A stretch of 48,735 nucleotides of DNA from Deltaproteobacteria bacterium (GCA_003135135.1 PLDK01000047.1:48755-97489); one strand, 5' to 3'; counted from the first letter of the stretch, positions 15,081 to 25,432 are shown. Numbers and translations are program-made. The notes: generated from the sequence alone by a model not told the origin.

Positions 15081-15473
15081 ATGTATATCAATTTCGGCGT
15101 GCCACTGGCGCTTACGATCATCGCGGTGGGCTTCGTGGCGGTGATGTTCGGCGTACAGCGTCTGCTGGCGCCGCAAAATCCGTACGATCGAAAGCTGACT
15201 CCCTACGAATGCGGCGAGCCGCCGACCGGGCACGCCTGGATCAATTTCAACGTCCGTTTCTACCTGATCGCGCTGATTTTCGTGGTGTTCGAGGTCGAAA
15301 TCGCGTTTGTTTATCCGATTGCCGCGGTTTACCTGGACTGGGTGCGCTCGGGCCGGCGCCTTTATGCGCTCAGCGAAATTTTAATTTTTCTGCTGATCCT
15401 GTTCGTCGGCCTGGTTTACGTGTGGGTCAAGCACGACCTGGAATGGATCAAGAAGGTACCGGTCGAAGACTGA
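15081..15473 (+). CDS. nuoA: NADH-quinone oxidoreductase subunit A
   Basis: 130 residues with three transmembrane helices. The family loop [17 protein letters not shown] between helices one and two is intact, including the conserved Cys that lies near the quinone chamber, and [20 protein letters not shown] marks helix two with its acidic residues. NuoA is part of the membrane arm at the junction with the quinone-binding region. It is the first gene of the operon, directly after the putative promoter. No Shine-Dalgarno is visible before the ATG. Confidence 0.95.
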   Translation: MYINFGVPLALTIIAVGFVAVMFGVQRLLAPQNPYDRKLTPYECGEPPTGHAWINFNVRFYLIALIFVVFEVEIAFVYPIAAVYLDWVRSGRRLYALSEILIFLLILFVGLVYVWVKHDLEWIKKVPVED

Positions 15474-15483
15474 GGTTTATTTT

Positions 15484-15990
15484 ATGCCTTTGCTGAATAC
15501 GCTCCCGGATTACGTTCTGACCACCAAGACGGATGAACTGCTGAACTGGATGCGCAAATCGAGCATCTGGTACATGCTGTTCGGCCTGGCTTGCTGCGCG
15601 ATCGAGCTGATGCATACGGGCGGCCCGCGCGCGGACCTCGATCGTTTCGGCGCGGTGCCGCGTGCTTCGGCGCGTCAGTCGGATCTGATGATCGTAGCGG
15701 GAACGCTGACGCTGAAAATGGCGCTCAGGACGCGGCTGCTTTACGATCAGATGCCCGACCCGAAATACGCCATCGCGATGGGTTCGTGCGCGAGCTGCGG
15801 CGGACTGTTCCAATTGGCCTACTCGGTTTGCGACGGGGTGGACAAAATCCTGCCGGTCGATGTGTACGTTCCCGGCTGCCCGCCGCGTCCCGAGGCGCTG
15901 ACCGAAGGCCTGCTCAAGCTGCAAGAGAAGATCATGACCGAGCGCTGGCTGGTGCGTTCGCCCAACGCAAAGCAGGTCGCAGCAGCCTGA
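15484..15990 (+). CDS. nuoB: NADH-quinone oxidoreductase subunit B
   Basis: 168 residues. NuoB carries the terminal cluster N2 that reduces quinone. All four ligands are seen: the tandem Cys37-Cys38 in GLACCAIE, Cys102 in MGSCASCGG and Cys132 in PGCPPRPE. It lies in the connecting part of complex I between NuoCD and NuoH. It follows nuoA by ten bases. Confidence 0.96.
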   Translation: MPLLNTLPDYVLTTKTDELLNWMRKSSIWYMLFGLACCAIELMHTGGPRADLDRFGAVPRASARQSDLMIVAGTLTLKMALRTRLLYDQMPDPKYAIAMGSCASCGGLFQLAYSVCDGVDKILPVDVYVPGCPPRPEALTEGLLKLQEKIMTERWLVRSPNAKQVAAA

Positions 15991-15994
15991 GCAG

Positions 15995-16504
15995 ATGGAG
16001 GCGCTCCAAATAATCGAGCGGGTCAAGAGCCGGTTCGGCGATCGGGTGCTGGAAATATCCGACAAGAAGCCGGATCCATTCGCGGTGATTGACCCTAAAG
16101 CGATCGTCGAAGTCGGGCGTTTCATGAATGAGGATCCCGAGCTCGCGATGGACTGCCTGTCCAACGAGAGCGGCGTCGATTACAAGGACCGGATCGAGGT
16201 GGTCTATCACCTGTTCTCGTACCAGCATCGCCACGGCGCGGTGCTGAAGGTGAAACTGCCGCGCGACAACCCGAGCGTGGCGACGCTGGAGGGCGTGTGG
16301 AAGTCGGCCAACTGGATGGAGCGCGAAATATTCGACCTGCTGGGCGTCAACTTCGAAGGGCATAGCGACATGCGGCGAATCCTGATGCCGGAGGACTGGA
16401 TCGGTCATCCGCTGCGCAAGGATTTCGTCGAGCCGCCGGAATACCACGGAATCTCAACGGTGAGGGAGAGCCCGATAGTCCGGCTCGACACGAAAAAGAA
16501 ATGA
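15995..16504 (+). CDS. nuoC: NADH-quinone oxidoreductase subunit C
   Basis: 169 residues of the 30-kDa subunit family. The signature [17 protein letters not shown]...[18 protein letters not shown] is intact. It has no catalytic cofactor and scaffolds the peripheral arm. nuoC and nuoD are separate here, not fused as in E. coli. The stop overlaps the nuoD start as ATGA, so the two are translationally coupled. Confidence 0.95.
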   Translation: MEALQIIERVKSRFGDRVLEISDKKPDPFAVIDPKAIVEVGRFMNEDPELAMDCLSNESGVDYKDRIEVVYHLFSYQHRHGAVLKVKLPRDNPSVATLEGVWKSANWMEREIFDLLGVNFEGHSDMRRILMPEDWIGHPLRKDFVEPPEYHGISTVRESPIVRLDTKKK

Positions 16505-17619
16505 GCACGCTGCGCACCGAAGAAATGACGCTCAACATGGGCCCGCAGCATCCGTCGACGCACGGGGTGCTGCGCTTCGTGGTGCGGGCCGACGGCGAGG
16601 TGATGCGCGAGGCGATTCCGGACGTCGGCTACCTGCACCGGTCGATCGAAAAGATTGCGGAAAAGGTCGGCTACCGCGGCTTCATGCCATACACCGATCG
16701 CGTCGATTACGTGTGCGCGATGTTCACCAACCAGGGCTGGGGCATGGCGTGCGAGAAGCTGGCGGGAATCGAAGTGCCCAAGCGCGGCGAGTACTGCCGG
16801 GTGATCGCGGCGGAGTTCAACCGAATCGCGTCGCATCTGCTGTCGGTGGGCGCGATGGCGATGGATATCGGCGCGATGACGCCGTTCGCGCACGTGATCC
16901 GCGAGCGCGAGATGATCAACGATTTGATCGAGGAACTGTGCGGCGCGCGGCTGACGTTCAACTACATGCGAATCGGCGGCGTGGCGTGGGACCTGCCGCC
17001 CGGATGGCGCGAGAAGGCGCTGGCTTATCTGGATCATTTCGACCCGATCCTCGAGGAATACAACGCGCTCATCTCGTGGAACAAAATCTACGTCGAGCGG
17101 CTGGCGAACGTCGGAGTGATCACGGCGGCGGACGCGATCAACTACAACCTGGTCGGGCCGAATCTGCGCGCGTGCGGAATCAAGTGGGACATCCGCAAGG
17201 ACATTGCGTATTCAGTGTATCCCGACTTCGAGTTCGAGGTGCCGGTCGGCAACGGCCAGTGGGGCAAGCTCGGCGACTCGATGGATCGATACGTGGTGCG
17301 GATTCGCGAGATGGCGGAGTCGTCGAAAATTCTGCGCCAGGCGCTGAAGAAGATTCCGCCGGGCGCGGTGCTGGCGAAAGTGGTGCGCAATTTCAAGCCG
17401 CCGGCCGGCGAATGCCAGATTCGCGTCGAGAGCGGACGCGGCGACATGGGCTGGTACCTGGTCAGCGACGGCAGCGGGTATCCGTGGCGGGTTCACGTGC
17501 GCACGGGATCGTTCGCGGCGATGGGAATCATCCAGAAGCTGAGCGCGGGATTGATGATCGCGGACCTGGTCACGCTGATCGCGAGCCTGGACGTGATTGC
17601 GCCGGAGATCGATCGATAG
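16501..17619 (+). CDS. nuoD: NADH-quinone oxidoreductase subunit D
   Basis: 372 residues of the 49-kDa family. The quinone-site loop [16 protein letters not shown] near the N-terminus is complete, with the histidines that contact the quinone headgroup region. Other family blocks are [21 protein letters not shown] and the C-terminal DVIAPEIDR. It forms the quinone cavity with NuoB. In canonical operons nuoE, nuoF and nuoG would follow; here nuoH begins only six bases later. Confidence 0.96.
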   Translation: MSTLRTEEMTLNMGPQHPSTHGVLRFVVRADGEVMREAIPDVGYLHRSIEKIAEKVGYRGFMPYTDRVDYVCAMFTNQGWGMACEKLAGIEVPKRGEYCRVIAAEFNRIASHLLSVGAMAMDIGAMTPFAHVIREREMINDLIEELCGARLTFNYMRIGGVAWDLPPGWREKALAYLDHFDPILEEYNALISWNKIYVERLANVGVITAADAINYNLVGPNLRACGIKWDIRKDIAYSVYPDFEFEVPVGNGQWGKLGDSMDRYVVRIREMAESSKILRQALKKIPPGAVLAKVVRNFKPPAGECQIRVESGRGDMGWYLVSDGSGYPWRVHVRTGSFAAMGIIQKLSAGLMIADLVTLIASLDVIAPEIDR

Positions 17620-17625
17620 GCATCG

Positions 17626-18816
17626 ATGCATACGCTGATTGAAAATCTGATTGCGTGGGGCGTGTTCGGCAAGAACCCGCCGCGGGACGTGGTCGCCGCG
17701 ATCGTGGTGTTCGTGATGAGCCTGGTCGTGTTCCTGGTCGTCGCGCTTCCGTTTGGGGGAATCGTGACCTGGGTCGAACGGCGGGTGTGGGCGCGAATCC
17801 AGTCGCGGGTGGGTCCAAACCGCGTCGGCCCGCAGGGCTTTCTGCAGTGGCTGGCGGACGGAATAAAAATCGTCTGCAAGGAAGACATCATCCCCGACGA
17901 AGCCGACTCGCGCCTGTTCAAGATGGCGCCGTACCTGGTGATGCTGGCGTTCGTCCTGCCGTGGGCGGTGATGCCGTTCTCGTCGTCGCTGATACTGGCC
18001 GACATGAACGTGGGCATCCTCTACATGACGGCGGTGACGGCGCTCACGGTGGTGGGCGTGCTGATGGCGGGATGGGCGTCGAACAACAAGTGGTCGCTGA
18101 TCGGCGGAGTCCGCTCGGCGGCGCAAATAGTCAGTTACGAAATACCGGCGGGGCTTTCGATCTTCCCGGTGGTGCTGATGACGGGCACGCTGTCGATGCA
18201 GGGAATCATCCGCGGGCAGGGCTGGGCGCCGCAGCATTGGTTCCTGTTCGCCAATCCATTCACGTTCGTGGCGGCCAACATCCTCTATATGTCGTCGCTC
18301 GCCGAGGCTAACCGGACGCCGTTCGATTTGCCCGAAGCCGAATCCGAACTGGTGGCGGGTTTTGCGACTGAGTATAGCGGCTGGCGCTACGCGTGTTTCT
18401 CGATGGCGGAATGGGGAAACCTGTTTATCGTCGGCGCGATAATCACGACGTTGTTCCTCGGCGGATGGCAATTTCCGCACGTGACGAACAATGTAGTCGC
18501 GATGAACGTGCTGGAAGTGATCACGTTCAACGTCAAAGTACTATTCCTGGTGTTCGTCTCGATGTGGATACGCGCGACGCTGCCGCGGGTCCGAATCGAC
18601 CAGCTAATGACAACATGCTGGAAATACTTCGTGCCGATCGCGTTCGTGAATATGATCGGCACCGCGGTGTGGGTAGCTATATGGCCCGACGGCAACGTGG
18701 CGATGGGCTATATCATGTTCGCCGGGGCGATCGTGCTCGGGGCACTATTCATTCAGCGGGTTATCTACTATCTCAGGCGTTCACGGATGGAAGTTTACTT
18801 CAATCCGACTATATAG
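17626..18816 (+). CDS. nuoH: NADH-quinone oxidoreductase subunit H
   Basis: 396 residues with about eight to nine transmembrane helices. The conserved cytoplasmic-side loop [19 protein letters not shown] and the later [14 protein letters not shown] are present, as is [20 protein letters not shown], the acidic segment lining the quinone entry and first proton path. NuoH couples quinone reduction in the NuoB/D cavity to the membrane arm. It is packed between nuoD and nuoI with gaps of six and nine bases. Confidence 0.96.
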   Translation: MHTLIENLIAWGVFGKNPPRDVVAAIVVFVMSLVVFLVVALPFGGIVTWVERRVWARIQSRVGPNRVGPQGFLQWLADGIKIVCKEDIIPDEADSRLFKMAPYLVMLAFVLPWAVMPFSSSLILADMNVGILYMTAVTALTVVGVLMAGWASNNKWSLIGGVRSAAQIVSYEIPAGLSIFPVVLMTGTLSMQGIIRGQGWAPQHWFLFANPFTFVAANILYMSSLAEANRTPFDLPEAESELVAGFATEYSGWRYACFSMAEWGNLFIVGAIITTLFLGGWQFPHVTNNVVAMNVLEVITFNVKVLFLVFVSMWIRATLPRVRIDQLMTTCWKYFVPIAFVNMIGTAVWVAIWPDGNVAMGYIMFAGAIVLGALFIQRVIYYLRRSRMEVYFNPTI

Positions 18817-18825
18817 AGGCTATTG

Positions 18826-19392
18826 ATGATCGTGGTTTCGGAATACGTACATAATATAAAGGACACGGTCTCGACGATCTTCGAGGGCATGGCGGTAACG
18901 GCGTCGCATTTCATGCGCAAGCCGTACACGGTGCAATATCCGGATCGGATGCCGGTGCGGGTGCAGGACACGCTGCCGTTCCGTTATCGCGGGATCCTGG
19001 ATGTCGATCTCGAGATCTGCACGGGCTGCCTGGCGTGCGAGCGCGCCTGTCCGATCGATTGCATAGTCATCGTGGCCGAGAAGGATCAGCAAACGCGGCA
19101 GTTGCTGCTGTCGCAGTTCGATATAGACATCGCCAAGTGCATGTACTGCGGGCTGTGCAGCGAGGTGTGTCCAACCGGAGCGATACATCATACGACGGAG
19201 TTCGAGGGTGCTGACTATTCGCTGGAGAGCCTGATTCGCCGCTTCGTCCAGGATCCGCTGATGGCGTACAAGGCCAAGAAAGGGCCGGAGACAGATCCGA
19301 AAATCGCGCCAATCCTGAGTCGCGGCATGGCCTACCTCGATCAATGGGCGCAACCAGGCGGCGAGAAGCCGGGCGGAGACGAGCCGGCGTAG
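18826..19392 (+). CDS. nuoI: NADH-quinone oxidoreductase subunit I
   Basis: 188 residues from the ATG at 18826, which has gagg six bases upstream; a TTG one codon earlier is in frame but too close to that site. Two 4Fe-4S motifs, CTGCLACERACP and CMYCGLCSEVCP, hold clusters N6a and N6b, which pass electrons to NuoB. The C-terminus has an extra Pro/Gly/Glu-rich tail (about 160-188). In complexes lacking NuoEFG this subunit is the expected docking point for an alternative electron donor such as ferredoxin. Confidence 0.95.
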   Translation: MIVVSEYVHNIKDTVSTIFEGMAVTASHFMRKPYTVQYPDRMPVRVQDTLPFRYRGILDVDLEICTGCLACERACPIDCIVIVAEKDQQTRQLLLSQFDIDIAKCMYCGLCSEVCPTGAIHHTTEFEGADYSLESLIRRFVQDPLMAYKAKKGPETDPKIAPILSRGMAYLDQWAQPGGEKPGGDEPA

Positions 19393-19430
19393 CGCGCGCG
19401 CGGGTCTGCAACGCGGGGAAGGGCGAATCG

Positions 19431-19928
19431 ATGCTCGCACAGGTAATATTCTATGCGCTAGCCGCGTTGACGGTGGGCTCGGCCGGGCTGGTTGCGTTCT
19501 CGCGCAACATAGTTTATTCGGCCTTCGCGCTGCTGGGCGCATTCATGGGCATAGTGGGTATCTACATTCTGCTCGCGGCGGACTTTGTCGCGATGGTGCA
19601 ACTACTCGTTTATGTCGGCGGAATATTGGTACTGACTATCTTCGCGGTGATGCTGACGGCGGGAATCGGCGACGTGAAGGTATCGAATCGCGCGGTGGGA
19701 ACCGGACCGGCGATTGTAGTAGCAGGAGTCGCGGCGATCGTGATGCTGTATGCGGTGATGCGAACGCAGTGGCATCAGGCGGCCGCAATCACGCCCGCGC
19801 CGACGACCTATGCGATCGGAAACGCGTTCCTGGGCGATTACGTGCTGCCGTTCGAGGTCGCGTCGCTGGTGCTGTTGGCGGCGTTAATCGGCGCGATTGT
19901 CATTTCGCGCCATGAAGTCAGGGAATAG
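19431..19928 (+). CDS. nuoJ: NADH-quinone oxidoreductase subunit J
   Basis: 165 residues from the ATG at 19431; an open frame to 19344 overlaps nuoI and is not family-like. Five transmembrane helices are expected. The conserved third helix LLAADFVAMVQLLVYVGGIL, with its pi-bulge region and acidic residue, is clear. NuoJ is part of the E-channel linking quinone chemistry to proton pumping. The region between helices four and five (about 107-135) is the least conserved part. Confidence 0.94.
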   Translation: MLAQVIFYALAALTVGSAGLVAFSRNIVYSAFALLGAFMGIVGIYILLAADFVAMVQLLVYVGGILVLTIFAVMLTAGIGDVKVSNRAVGTGPAIVVAGVAAIVMLYAVMRTQWHQAAAITPAPTTYAIGNAFLGDYVLPFEVASLVLLAALIGAIVISRHEVRE

Positions 19929-19946
19929 GAGAGCGGGAGAGTCGGG

Positions 19947-20261
19947 ATGGGCGGGGGAATAACGCTGAACCACTTCCTGGTTCTGAGCCTGATAATATTT
20001 TCGCTCGGGCTGTTCACGGTTCTGACGCGCCGAAACGCGATTGGAATCCTGATGGGCGTCGAGCTGATACTCAACTCCGCCAACATCAACTACCTTGCAT
20101 TCGCGTTTTACGGCGGCGGCAAATACGATGGCCAGATTTTTGCGATTTTCGTAATCATGCTGGCGGCGGCAGAGGCGGTGATTGGACTGGCGGTGGTGCT
20201 GGCGATCTATCAGAACTTCAAGACGATCGACGTCGATGCGGCCGAGACGCTGCGTGGATAG
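19947..20261 (+). CDS. nuoK: NADH-quinone oxidoreductase subunit K
   Basis: 104 residues, three transmembrane helices, the standard length. The two buried glutamates needed for proton transfer are in GVELILNSANINYLAF and AAAEAVIGLAVVLAIY. It follows nuoJ by 18 bases, with a purine-rich Shine-Dalgarno (ggagagcgggaga). Confidence 0.95.
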   Translation: MGGGITLNHFLVLSLIIFSLGLFTVLTRRNAIGILMGVELILNSANINYLAFAFYGGGKYDGQIFAIFVIMLAAAEAVIGLAVVLAIYQNFKTIDVDAAETLRG

Positions 20262-20268
20262 CTGAGCG

Positions 20269-22344
20269 ATGGATCATCCGATTGCGGTTACCTTCATCCG
20301 ATTGATCGTGGCGCTGCCGCTGGCTGGCGCGGTGATCAATTTCATTGCGGGCGCGTGGCTGCAGAAGACCTTCGGCAAGCGCGCGATCAGTTTGATTGGA
20401 TGCGGCGTCGTCATCGCGGCGTTCATCCTTGCGGTGCGCGCGTTTCTCGTGATGATCGCGATCCCGCCGGAAAACCGCTTCATGCTCGACGACCTGTGGA
20501 CGTGGTTCGACGTCGGCGGACTGAACCTGGACATCGCGTTCTGGCTCGATCCGTTGTCGATGGTGATGACGCTGATAGTCACCGGCGTGGGCGGCCTGAT
20601 CCACATCTACTCGATCGGCTACATGCACGACGACGACGGCTACTGGCGTTTTTTCGGATGGCTCAACCTGTTCACGTTCGCGATGCTGGTGCTGGTGTTG
20701 GGCGATAACCTGTGGCTGATGTTCGTGGGCTGGGAGGGCGTGGGTCTGTGCTCGTTCGCGCTGATCGGGTTCTGGTACAAGGTGACGGCGAACACGACGG
20801 CGGGCAACAAGGCGTTCATCGTCAACCGGGTGGGCGACCTGGCGTTCGTGATCGCGCTGTTCAGTTTGTTCGCGGGACTGCAGTCGATCGGGCACGCGAC
20901 GCTGGTGACGCGCGAGATCGCGAGGTACGCACCGGGGCTTGCGGGAATGCCGATGAATTTCGCCGGCTATCAGTCGGCGTTTCCCCTGGTCGGCTTCGTG
21001 ACGCTGTTGATGTTCATCGGGGCGACGGGAAAGTCGGCGCAGATTCCACTGTACGTGTGGCTGCCGGACGCGATGGCGGGACCGACGCCGGTCAGCGCGC
21101 TGATACATGCGGCGACGATGGTGACGGCGGGCGTGTACATGGTGGCGCGGCTGAACTTTTTGTTTTCGATGTCGCCGTTCACGATGGGCGTGATCGCGGT
21201 GGTGGGCGGACTGACGGCGCTGTTCGCGGCGACGATCGGCGTGGCGCAAAACGACATCAAGAAAGTGCTCGCGTACTCGACGGTGAGCCAGCTCGGATAC
21301 ATGTTCGCGGCGCTGGGCGTCGGCGCATACGCGGCGGGCGTGTTTCATCTAATGACGCATGCGTTCTTCAAGGCGTGCCTGTTCCTGGGATCGGGGTCGG
21401 TGATCCACGCGATGGGCGGAGAGCAGGACATGCGCAAGATGGGCGGGTTGCGGCACAAGATGCCGATCACGTTCGTGACGTTCATGGCGGCGACGCTGGC
21501 TATTTCGGGCGTGCCGCCGTTCGCGGGATTCATGTCGAAGGACGAGATCATCTGGCAGGCAATCTCGCACGGGCATCCGGTGGTGTGGGCGATGCTGCTG
21601 ACTGGGGCGGGAATCACGGTGTTCTACATGTTTCGCCAGGTGTACATGACGTTCTTCGGCGAATTTCGCGGCACGCACGAGCAGGAGCATCATGTGCACG
21701 AATCGCCAGCGTCGATGGCGTACGTGCTGATCGTGCTGGGCGCGCTGTCGGTAGTCGGCGGACTCGTGAAGATTCCGGAATTCATCGCGACATTCAAACC
21801 GTTCGAGGACTTTCTCGATCCCGTATTCAACTCCGAGGTGACGCGCCGGATAACCGAAGCGGGAATACATAGTCGTGCGACGGAAGGTGCGTTCGCAGTT
21901 ATCACATTCACGATAGTAGTAATCGGATGGCTAGTGGCGGACTTGATGTATCGGCAGCAGAAGCTGAATCCCGCGCGCTTTAGTCAGATGTTCGGCGGAG
22001 TGCCATACGAATGGGTATACAACAAATACTACGTCGATGAATTCTACAATCGAGTGATTATACAGCCATATATGTTCGCGACGCGGGCGCTGGCCTGGTT
22101 CGATACCAACATCATCGACGGAGCCGTGAACCTGGCGGCACGCATCGTGGTGTTCCTGTCTTGGCTGTCCGGACTATTCGACCACTACGTAGTCGATGGG
22201 CTGGTGAATTTCGCCTCGAACCTGACGCTCGACGTGGGCAGCAGGCTGCGACGGCTGCAGACCGGCTCGATCAATGGATACTTATACGGGATTCTGGCCG
22301 CGGTGATGCTGATATTGCTGGTGCGCGCGGTGGTAAGGGCATGA
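20269..22344 (+). CDS. nuoL: NADH-quinone oxidoreductase subunit L (antiporter-like)
   Basis: 691 residues, the longest membrane subunit. Proton-channel residues are visible: Glu in MFVGWEGVGLCSF, Lys in MFIGATGKSAQIPLYVWLPD with the neighbouring His in SALIHAATMVTAG, and the second-half block GVAQNDIKKVLAYSTVSQLGYM. The C-terminal 150 residues form the long lateral helix and final transmembrane segment that brace the membrane arm. The start is eight bases after the nuoK stop. A 19-codon frame (22341-22400) bridges to nuoM and is probably not a gene. Confidence 0.96.
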   Translation: MDHPIAVTFIRLIVALPLAGAVINFIAGAWLQKTFGKRAISLIGCGVVIAAFILAVRAFLVMIAIPPENRFMLDDLWTWFDVGGLNLDIAFWLDPLSMVMTLIVTGVGGLIHIYSIGYMHDDDGYWRFFGWLNLFTFAMLVLVLGDNLWLMFVGWEGVGLCSFALIGFWYKVTANTTAGNKAFIVNRVGDLAFVIALFSLFAGLQSIGHATLVTREIARYAPGLAGMPMNFAGYQSAFPLVGFVTLLMFIGATGKSAQIPLYVWLPDAMAGPTPVSALIHAATMVTAGVYMVARLNFLFSMSPFTMGVIAVVGGLTALFAATIGVAQNDIKKVLAYSTVSQLGYMFAALGVGAYAAGVFHLMTHAFFKACLFLGSGSVIHAMGGEQDMRKMGGLRHKMPITFVTFMAATLAISGVPPFAGFMSKDEIIWQAISHGHPVVWAMLLTGAGITVFYMFRQVYMTFFGEFRGTHEQEHHVHESPASMAYVLIVLGALSVVGGLVKIPEFIATFKPFEDFLDPVFNSEVTRRITEAGIHSRATEGAFAVITFTIVVIGWLVADLMYRQQKLNPARFSQMFGGVPYEWVYNKYYVDEFYNRVIIQPYMFATRALAWFDTNIIDGAVNLAARIVVFLSWLSGLFDHYVVDGLVNFASNLTLDVGSRLRRLQTGSINGYLYGILAAVMLILLVRAVVRA

Positions 22345-22396
22345 CAAATTCGGCGGCGGCGCCGATTTCAAGTCAAACGGGAAGAGCGAAACTGAA

Positions 22397-23896
22397 ATGA
22401 GTCACGCGCTTACGCTGATAACCTTTGTTCCGATCGCCGGGATGGTGCTGATTCTCGCGCTGCCCGACTCGATGAAGAACGCAAGCAAGTGGATCGCAGT
22501 CGCGGCGACGATACCGCAACTCCTGATCGCGATTCACCTGTACGAGCACTTCGACACGACGACCAGTGCGGTTCAGTTCGCCGAGAAGGCGTCGTGGATG
22601 CCCTCGTACCACATTAGCTACTTCGTGGGCGTGGACGGAATCAGCATCTCGATGGTGCTGCTGACGGCGCTCATCATGTTTATCTCGACGTTCGCGAGCT
22701 TCGGAATAAATCGCGCGGAGAAGGGTTACTACGCGATGCTGCTGATGCTCGACACGGGAATGATGGGCGTGTTCGTGTCGCTCGATTTCTTTCTGTTTTA
22801 TATTTTTTGGGAAGTGATGCTGCTGCCGATGTATTTCCTTATCGGCATCTGGGGCGGTCCGCGGCGCGAGTACGCGGCGATCAAATTCTTTCTCTACACT
22901 CTGCTGGGTTCGGTACTAATTCTGCTGGCGATGCTCGGACTATATTACTACAGCGCGACCCCGACCTTTGATCTGACCGAGCTGGCGGCGAATTCGAGTC
23001 ATTACTCAATCGGGTTCCAGCGAATAGTATGGATCGCGCTGTTTGTCGGTTTCGCAATCAAGATTCCGGCGTTCCCGTTTCATACCTGGCTGCCCGACGC
23101 GCACGTGGAAGCGCCCACGGCGATTTCGGTGATTCTTGCCGGTGTGCTGCTGAAAATGGGCACCTACGGCATTCTGCGGGTGAATTTCGCGGTGCTGCCG
23201 GCGGCCACTTACCAGCTTGCGTGGCTGTTCCTTGGCGTGATTGGCACTATCAACATCGTGTACGGCGCGATGTGCGCGATGGCGCAGACTGACTACAAGA
23301 AACTGATTGCCTATTCGTCGATTAGTCACATGGGTTACGTGATGCTGGGGATGGCGGCGTTCACGACGGCGGGAATCAACGGCGCCGTGCTGCAGATGTT
23401 CAATCACGGAACGATCACCGCGATGCTCTTTATCCTGGTCGGCGTGATCTACGATCGCGCGCATCATCGCGAGATAAACGGCTTCGGCGGGCTGGCGCAG
23501 CAGATGCCGATATATACGGCGTTTACCGGCTTCGCGTTTTTCGCCGGCATGGGACTGCCGGGGATGTCGGCATTTATTTCGGAAGTGCTGGTGCTGCTCG
23601 GCGCGTGGCAGACGCATCCGATTATGGTGGTGTTCGGCTCGGCGACGGCGGTACTGACGGCGGGCTATCTGCTGTGGACCTTCCAGCGAATCTACCTTGG
23701 GCCGCTGAACGAAAAATACAAGGGCTTTTCCGATTTGTCGTTTCGCGAGGCGTTCACGCTGGTGCCGCTCGGGGTCATCGTGCTGATCCTCGGTGTCTAT
23801 CCGCACGCGATTCTCGGCCTGCTCAACACCTCGCTGGTTCATCTCAACCAGGTTGTGCTGTCGACTTCGGGCGCAGCCGTCGCGATGGTTCACTGA
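22397..23896 (+). CDS. nuoM: NADH-quinone oxidoreductase subunit M (antiporter-like)
   Basis: 499 residues with about 14 transmembrane helices. Channel residues are the Glu in FYIFWEVMLLPMYFLIG, WLPDAHVEAPTAISVILAG with a following Lys in LLKMGTYG, and MAQTDYKKLIAYSSISHMGY in the second half. NuoM pumps one proton in the membrane arm. The spacing to nuoL is 52 bases, the largest gap in the operon, filled by a GC-rich spacer with a weak ggaag site. Confidence 0.96.
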   Translation: MSHALTLITFVPIAGMVLILALPDSMKNASKWIAVAATIPQLLIAIHLYEHFDTTTSAVQFAEKASWMPSYHISYFVGVDGISISMVLLTALIMFISTFASFGINRAEKGYYAMLLMLDTGMMGVFVSLDFFLFYIFWEVMLLPMYFLIGIWGGPRREYAAIKFFLYTLLGSVLILLAMLGLYYYSATPTFDLTELAANSSHYSIGFQRIVWIALFVGFAIKIPAFPFHTWLPDAHVEAPTAISVILAGVLLKMGTYGILRVNFAVLPAATYQLAWLFLGVIGTINIVYGAMCAMAQTDYKKLIAYSSISHMGYVMLGMAAFTTAGINGAVLQMFNHGTITAMLFILVGVIYDRAHHREINGFGGLAQQMPIYTAFTGFAFFAGMGLPGMSAFISEVLVLLGAWQTHPIMVVFGSATAVLTAGYLLWTFQRIYLGPLNEKYKGFSDLSFREAFTLVPLGVIVLILGVYPHAILGLLNTSLVHLNQVVLSTSGAAVAMVH

Positions 23897-23923
23897 GACT
23901 CAAGGCAGGTCGGACGGAAGCAG

Positions 23924-25411
23924 ATGGATCTCGGAAATCTCGCGAGCCTGAAACATTTCATCCCGGAAATGATCCTGGTGGCCGGCGTCCTGGCGATCGT
24001 GATCATCGACCTTGCGGTACGCGACAAGTCGCGTCTCGGCGCATTGGCTCTGATAGCGGCCGCCACGTCATTGCTGGCGATTGGTCTGGAGCCGGTGCTG
24101 TCGGGCGCGTGGCTGTTTCATCGGATGCTGGTATTCGATTCGTTCGCGATTTACTTTCGCACGCTGATCGCGCTGGCCGCGGTGGTGGCTATCTGGATGT
24201 CGATTGGCTCGCAGGAAGTGAAGAGCTGCGACCAGGGCGAGTACTACGCGATATTGCTCGCGAGCACGTTCGCGATGTTCTTGATGGCGGAGTCGGCGAA
24301 CCTGCTGATGGCGTACCTGGCGCTAGAGTTCGTCAGCCTGACGTCGTACATCCTGACGGGTTTTTTGCGGCATAACCGGCGCTCGCTCGAAGCCGCGCTT
24401 AAGTACTTGATCTACGGGGGCGTCGCGTCGGGCACGATGATTTACGGCATGAGCTGGATTTTCGGCATCACCGGCTCGCTCGACTTCAACGTGATCAACA
24501 AGGCGCTCTCGACGCCCGGGCATCTGCCGGTGCTCGCTGTATTCATCGCGCTGGTGCTGATCCTGACCGGGATGGGCTACAAGGTCGCGTCGGTGCCGTT
24601 TCATATGTGGGCGCCGGACGTTTATACCGGTGCGCCGATTCCGATCACAACTTTTCTGGCCGTCGGCTCGAAGGCGGCGGGCTTTGCCTTGCTGACGCGC
24701 TTTTTCTTCCCGGCGATTTCGCATCTGGCGGCGGGCGGAAGCTGGACGGCGCTGGCGGGCGTCGATTGGCCGCAGCTGCTGCTCTTCGTTTGCATCATCA
24801 CGATGACGCTGGGCAACCTTGCGGCGCTTCAGCAGACCAACATGAAGCGGCTGCTGGCGTACTCGAGTATCGCGCAGGCGGGATACGCGCTGATGGGATT
24901 CGTCGTGCTGTCGAATGACGGGATTCGCGCGATGCTGTTCTACCTGTTTGCCTACTATGTAATGGATGCGGGCGCATTCGTCGTGGTGATGATCGTGGCG
25001 AACTCGACGGGGCGCGAGGATGTGGACGCGTACCGCGGGCTGGCGTGGCGCGGCGGGATCGTCCCGGCGCTCGCACTGACTATCTTCCTGTTCTCATTGA
25101 CAGGCATTCCGCTGACGGTTGGATTCATCGGAAAGTTCTACCTGTTTGCGGCGGTGATTCGCGGCCAATTCTACATACTGGCTATTGTTGGAATACTCAA
25201 TTCAGTAGTGTCTCTGTATTACTATCTGAAGCCGATTCAGAAGATGTTCTTCGAACAGCCGCGCGGCGACGAAGGCACGGTGCGCTTCCAGCCGTGGGAT
25301 TACGGGCTGATGGGAGTGCTGGCCTGCGCGACAATCGTGTTTGGGCTGTACTGGTCGCCGATCATCTCGTTTGCGAACCGCTCGCTGAGTTTCTTCACCG
25401 GCCCCACCTGA
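23924..25411 (+). CDS. nuoN: NADH-quinone oxidoreductase subunit N (antiporter-like)
   Basis: 495 residues, the third antiporter-like subunit and last gene of the operon. Family features are LLMAYLALEFVSLTSYIL with its Glu, GMGYKVASVPFHMWAPDVYTG with the conserved Lys and His, and QQTNMKRLLAYSSIAQAGY. Its stop codon lies within the loop of a GC-rich hairpin that also serves the convergent purU gene. Confidence 0.96.
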   Translation: MDLGNLASLKHFIPEMILVAGVLAIVIIDLAVRDKSRLGALALIAAATSLLAIGLEPVLSGAWLFHRMLVFDSFAIYFRTLIALAAVVAIWMSIGSQEVKSCDQGEYYAILLASTFAMFLMAESANLLMAYLALEFVSLTSYILTGFLRHNRRSLEAALKYLIYGGVASGTMIYGMSWIFGITGSLDFNVINKALSTPGHLPVLAVFIALVLILTGMGYKVASVPFHMWAPDVYTGAPIPITTFLAVGSKAAGFALLTRFFFPAISHLAAGGSWTALAGVDWPQLLLFVCIITMTLGNLAALQQTNMKRLLAYSSIAQAGYALMGFVVLSNDGIRAMLFYLFAYYVMDAGAFVVVMIVANSTGREDVDAYRGLAWRGGIVPALALTIFLFSLTGIPLTVGFIGKFYLFAAVIRGQFYILAIVGILNSVVSLYYYLKPIQKMFFEQPRGDEGTVRFQPWDYGLMGVLACATIVFGLYWSPIISFANRSLSFFTGPT

Positions 25412-25422
25412 GCAGGGGCCGG
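25398..25422. terminator. Bidirectional hairpin between nuoN and purU
   Basis: Arms ccggcccc (25398-25405) and ggggccgg (25415-25422) pair perfectly over a nine-base loop that contains the nuoN stop codon. It sits in the 21-base space between convergent genes. No T-run follows, so strength as an intrinsic terminator is uncertain. Confidence 0.5.
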
Positions 25423-25432
25423 GAATCACCCG

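Noticed and set aside
20218-21348. 376-codon minus-strand open frame antisense to nuoL
   Set aside because: Extreme Arg/His composition with no structure; shadow of nuoL codons. The same applies to 17212-18480 under nuoH and 4648-5838 under malQ.
22341-22400. 19-codon frame between nuoL and nuoM
   Set aside because: Too short, no family, overlaps the nuoM start region; probably a spacer.
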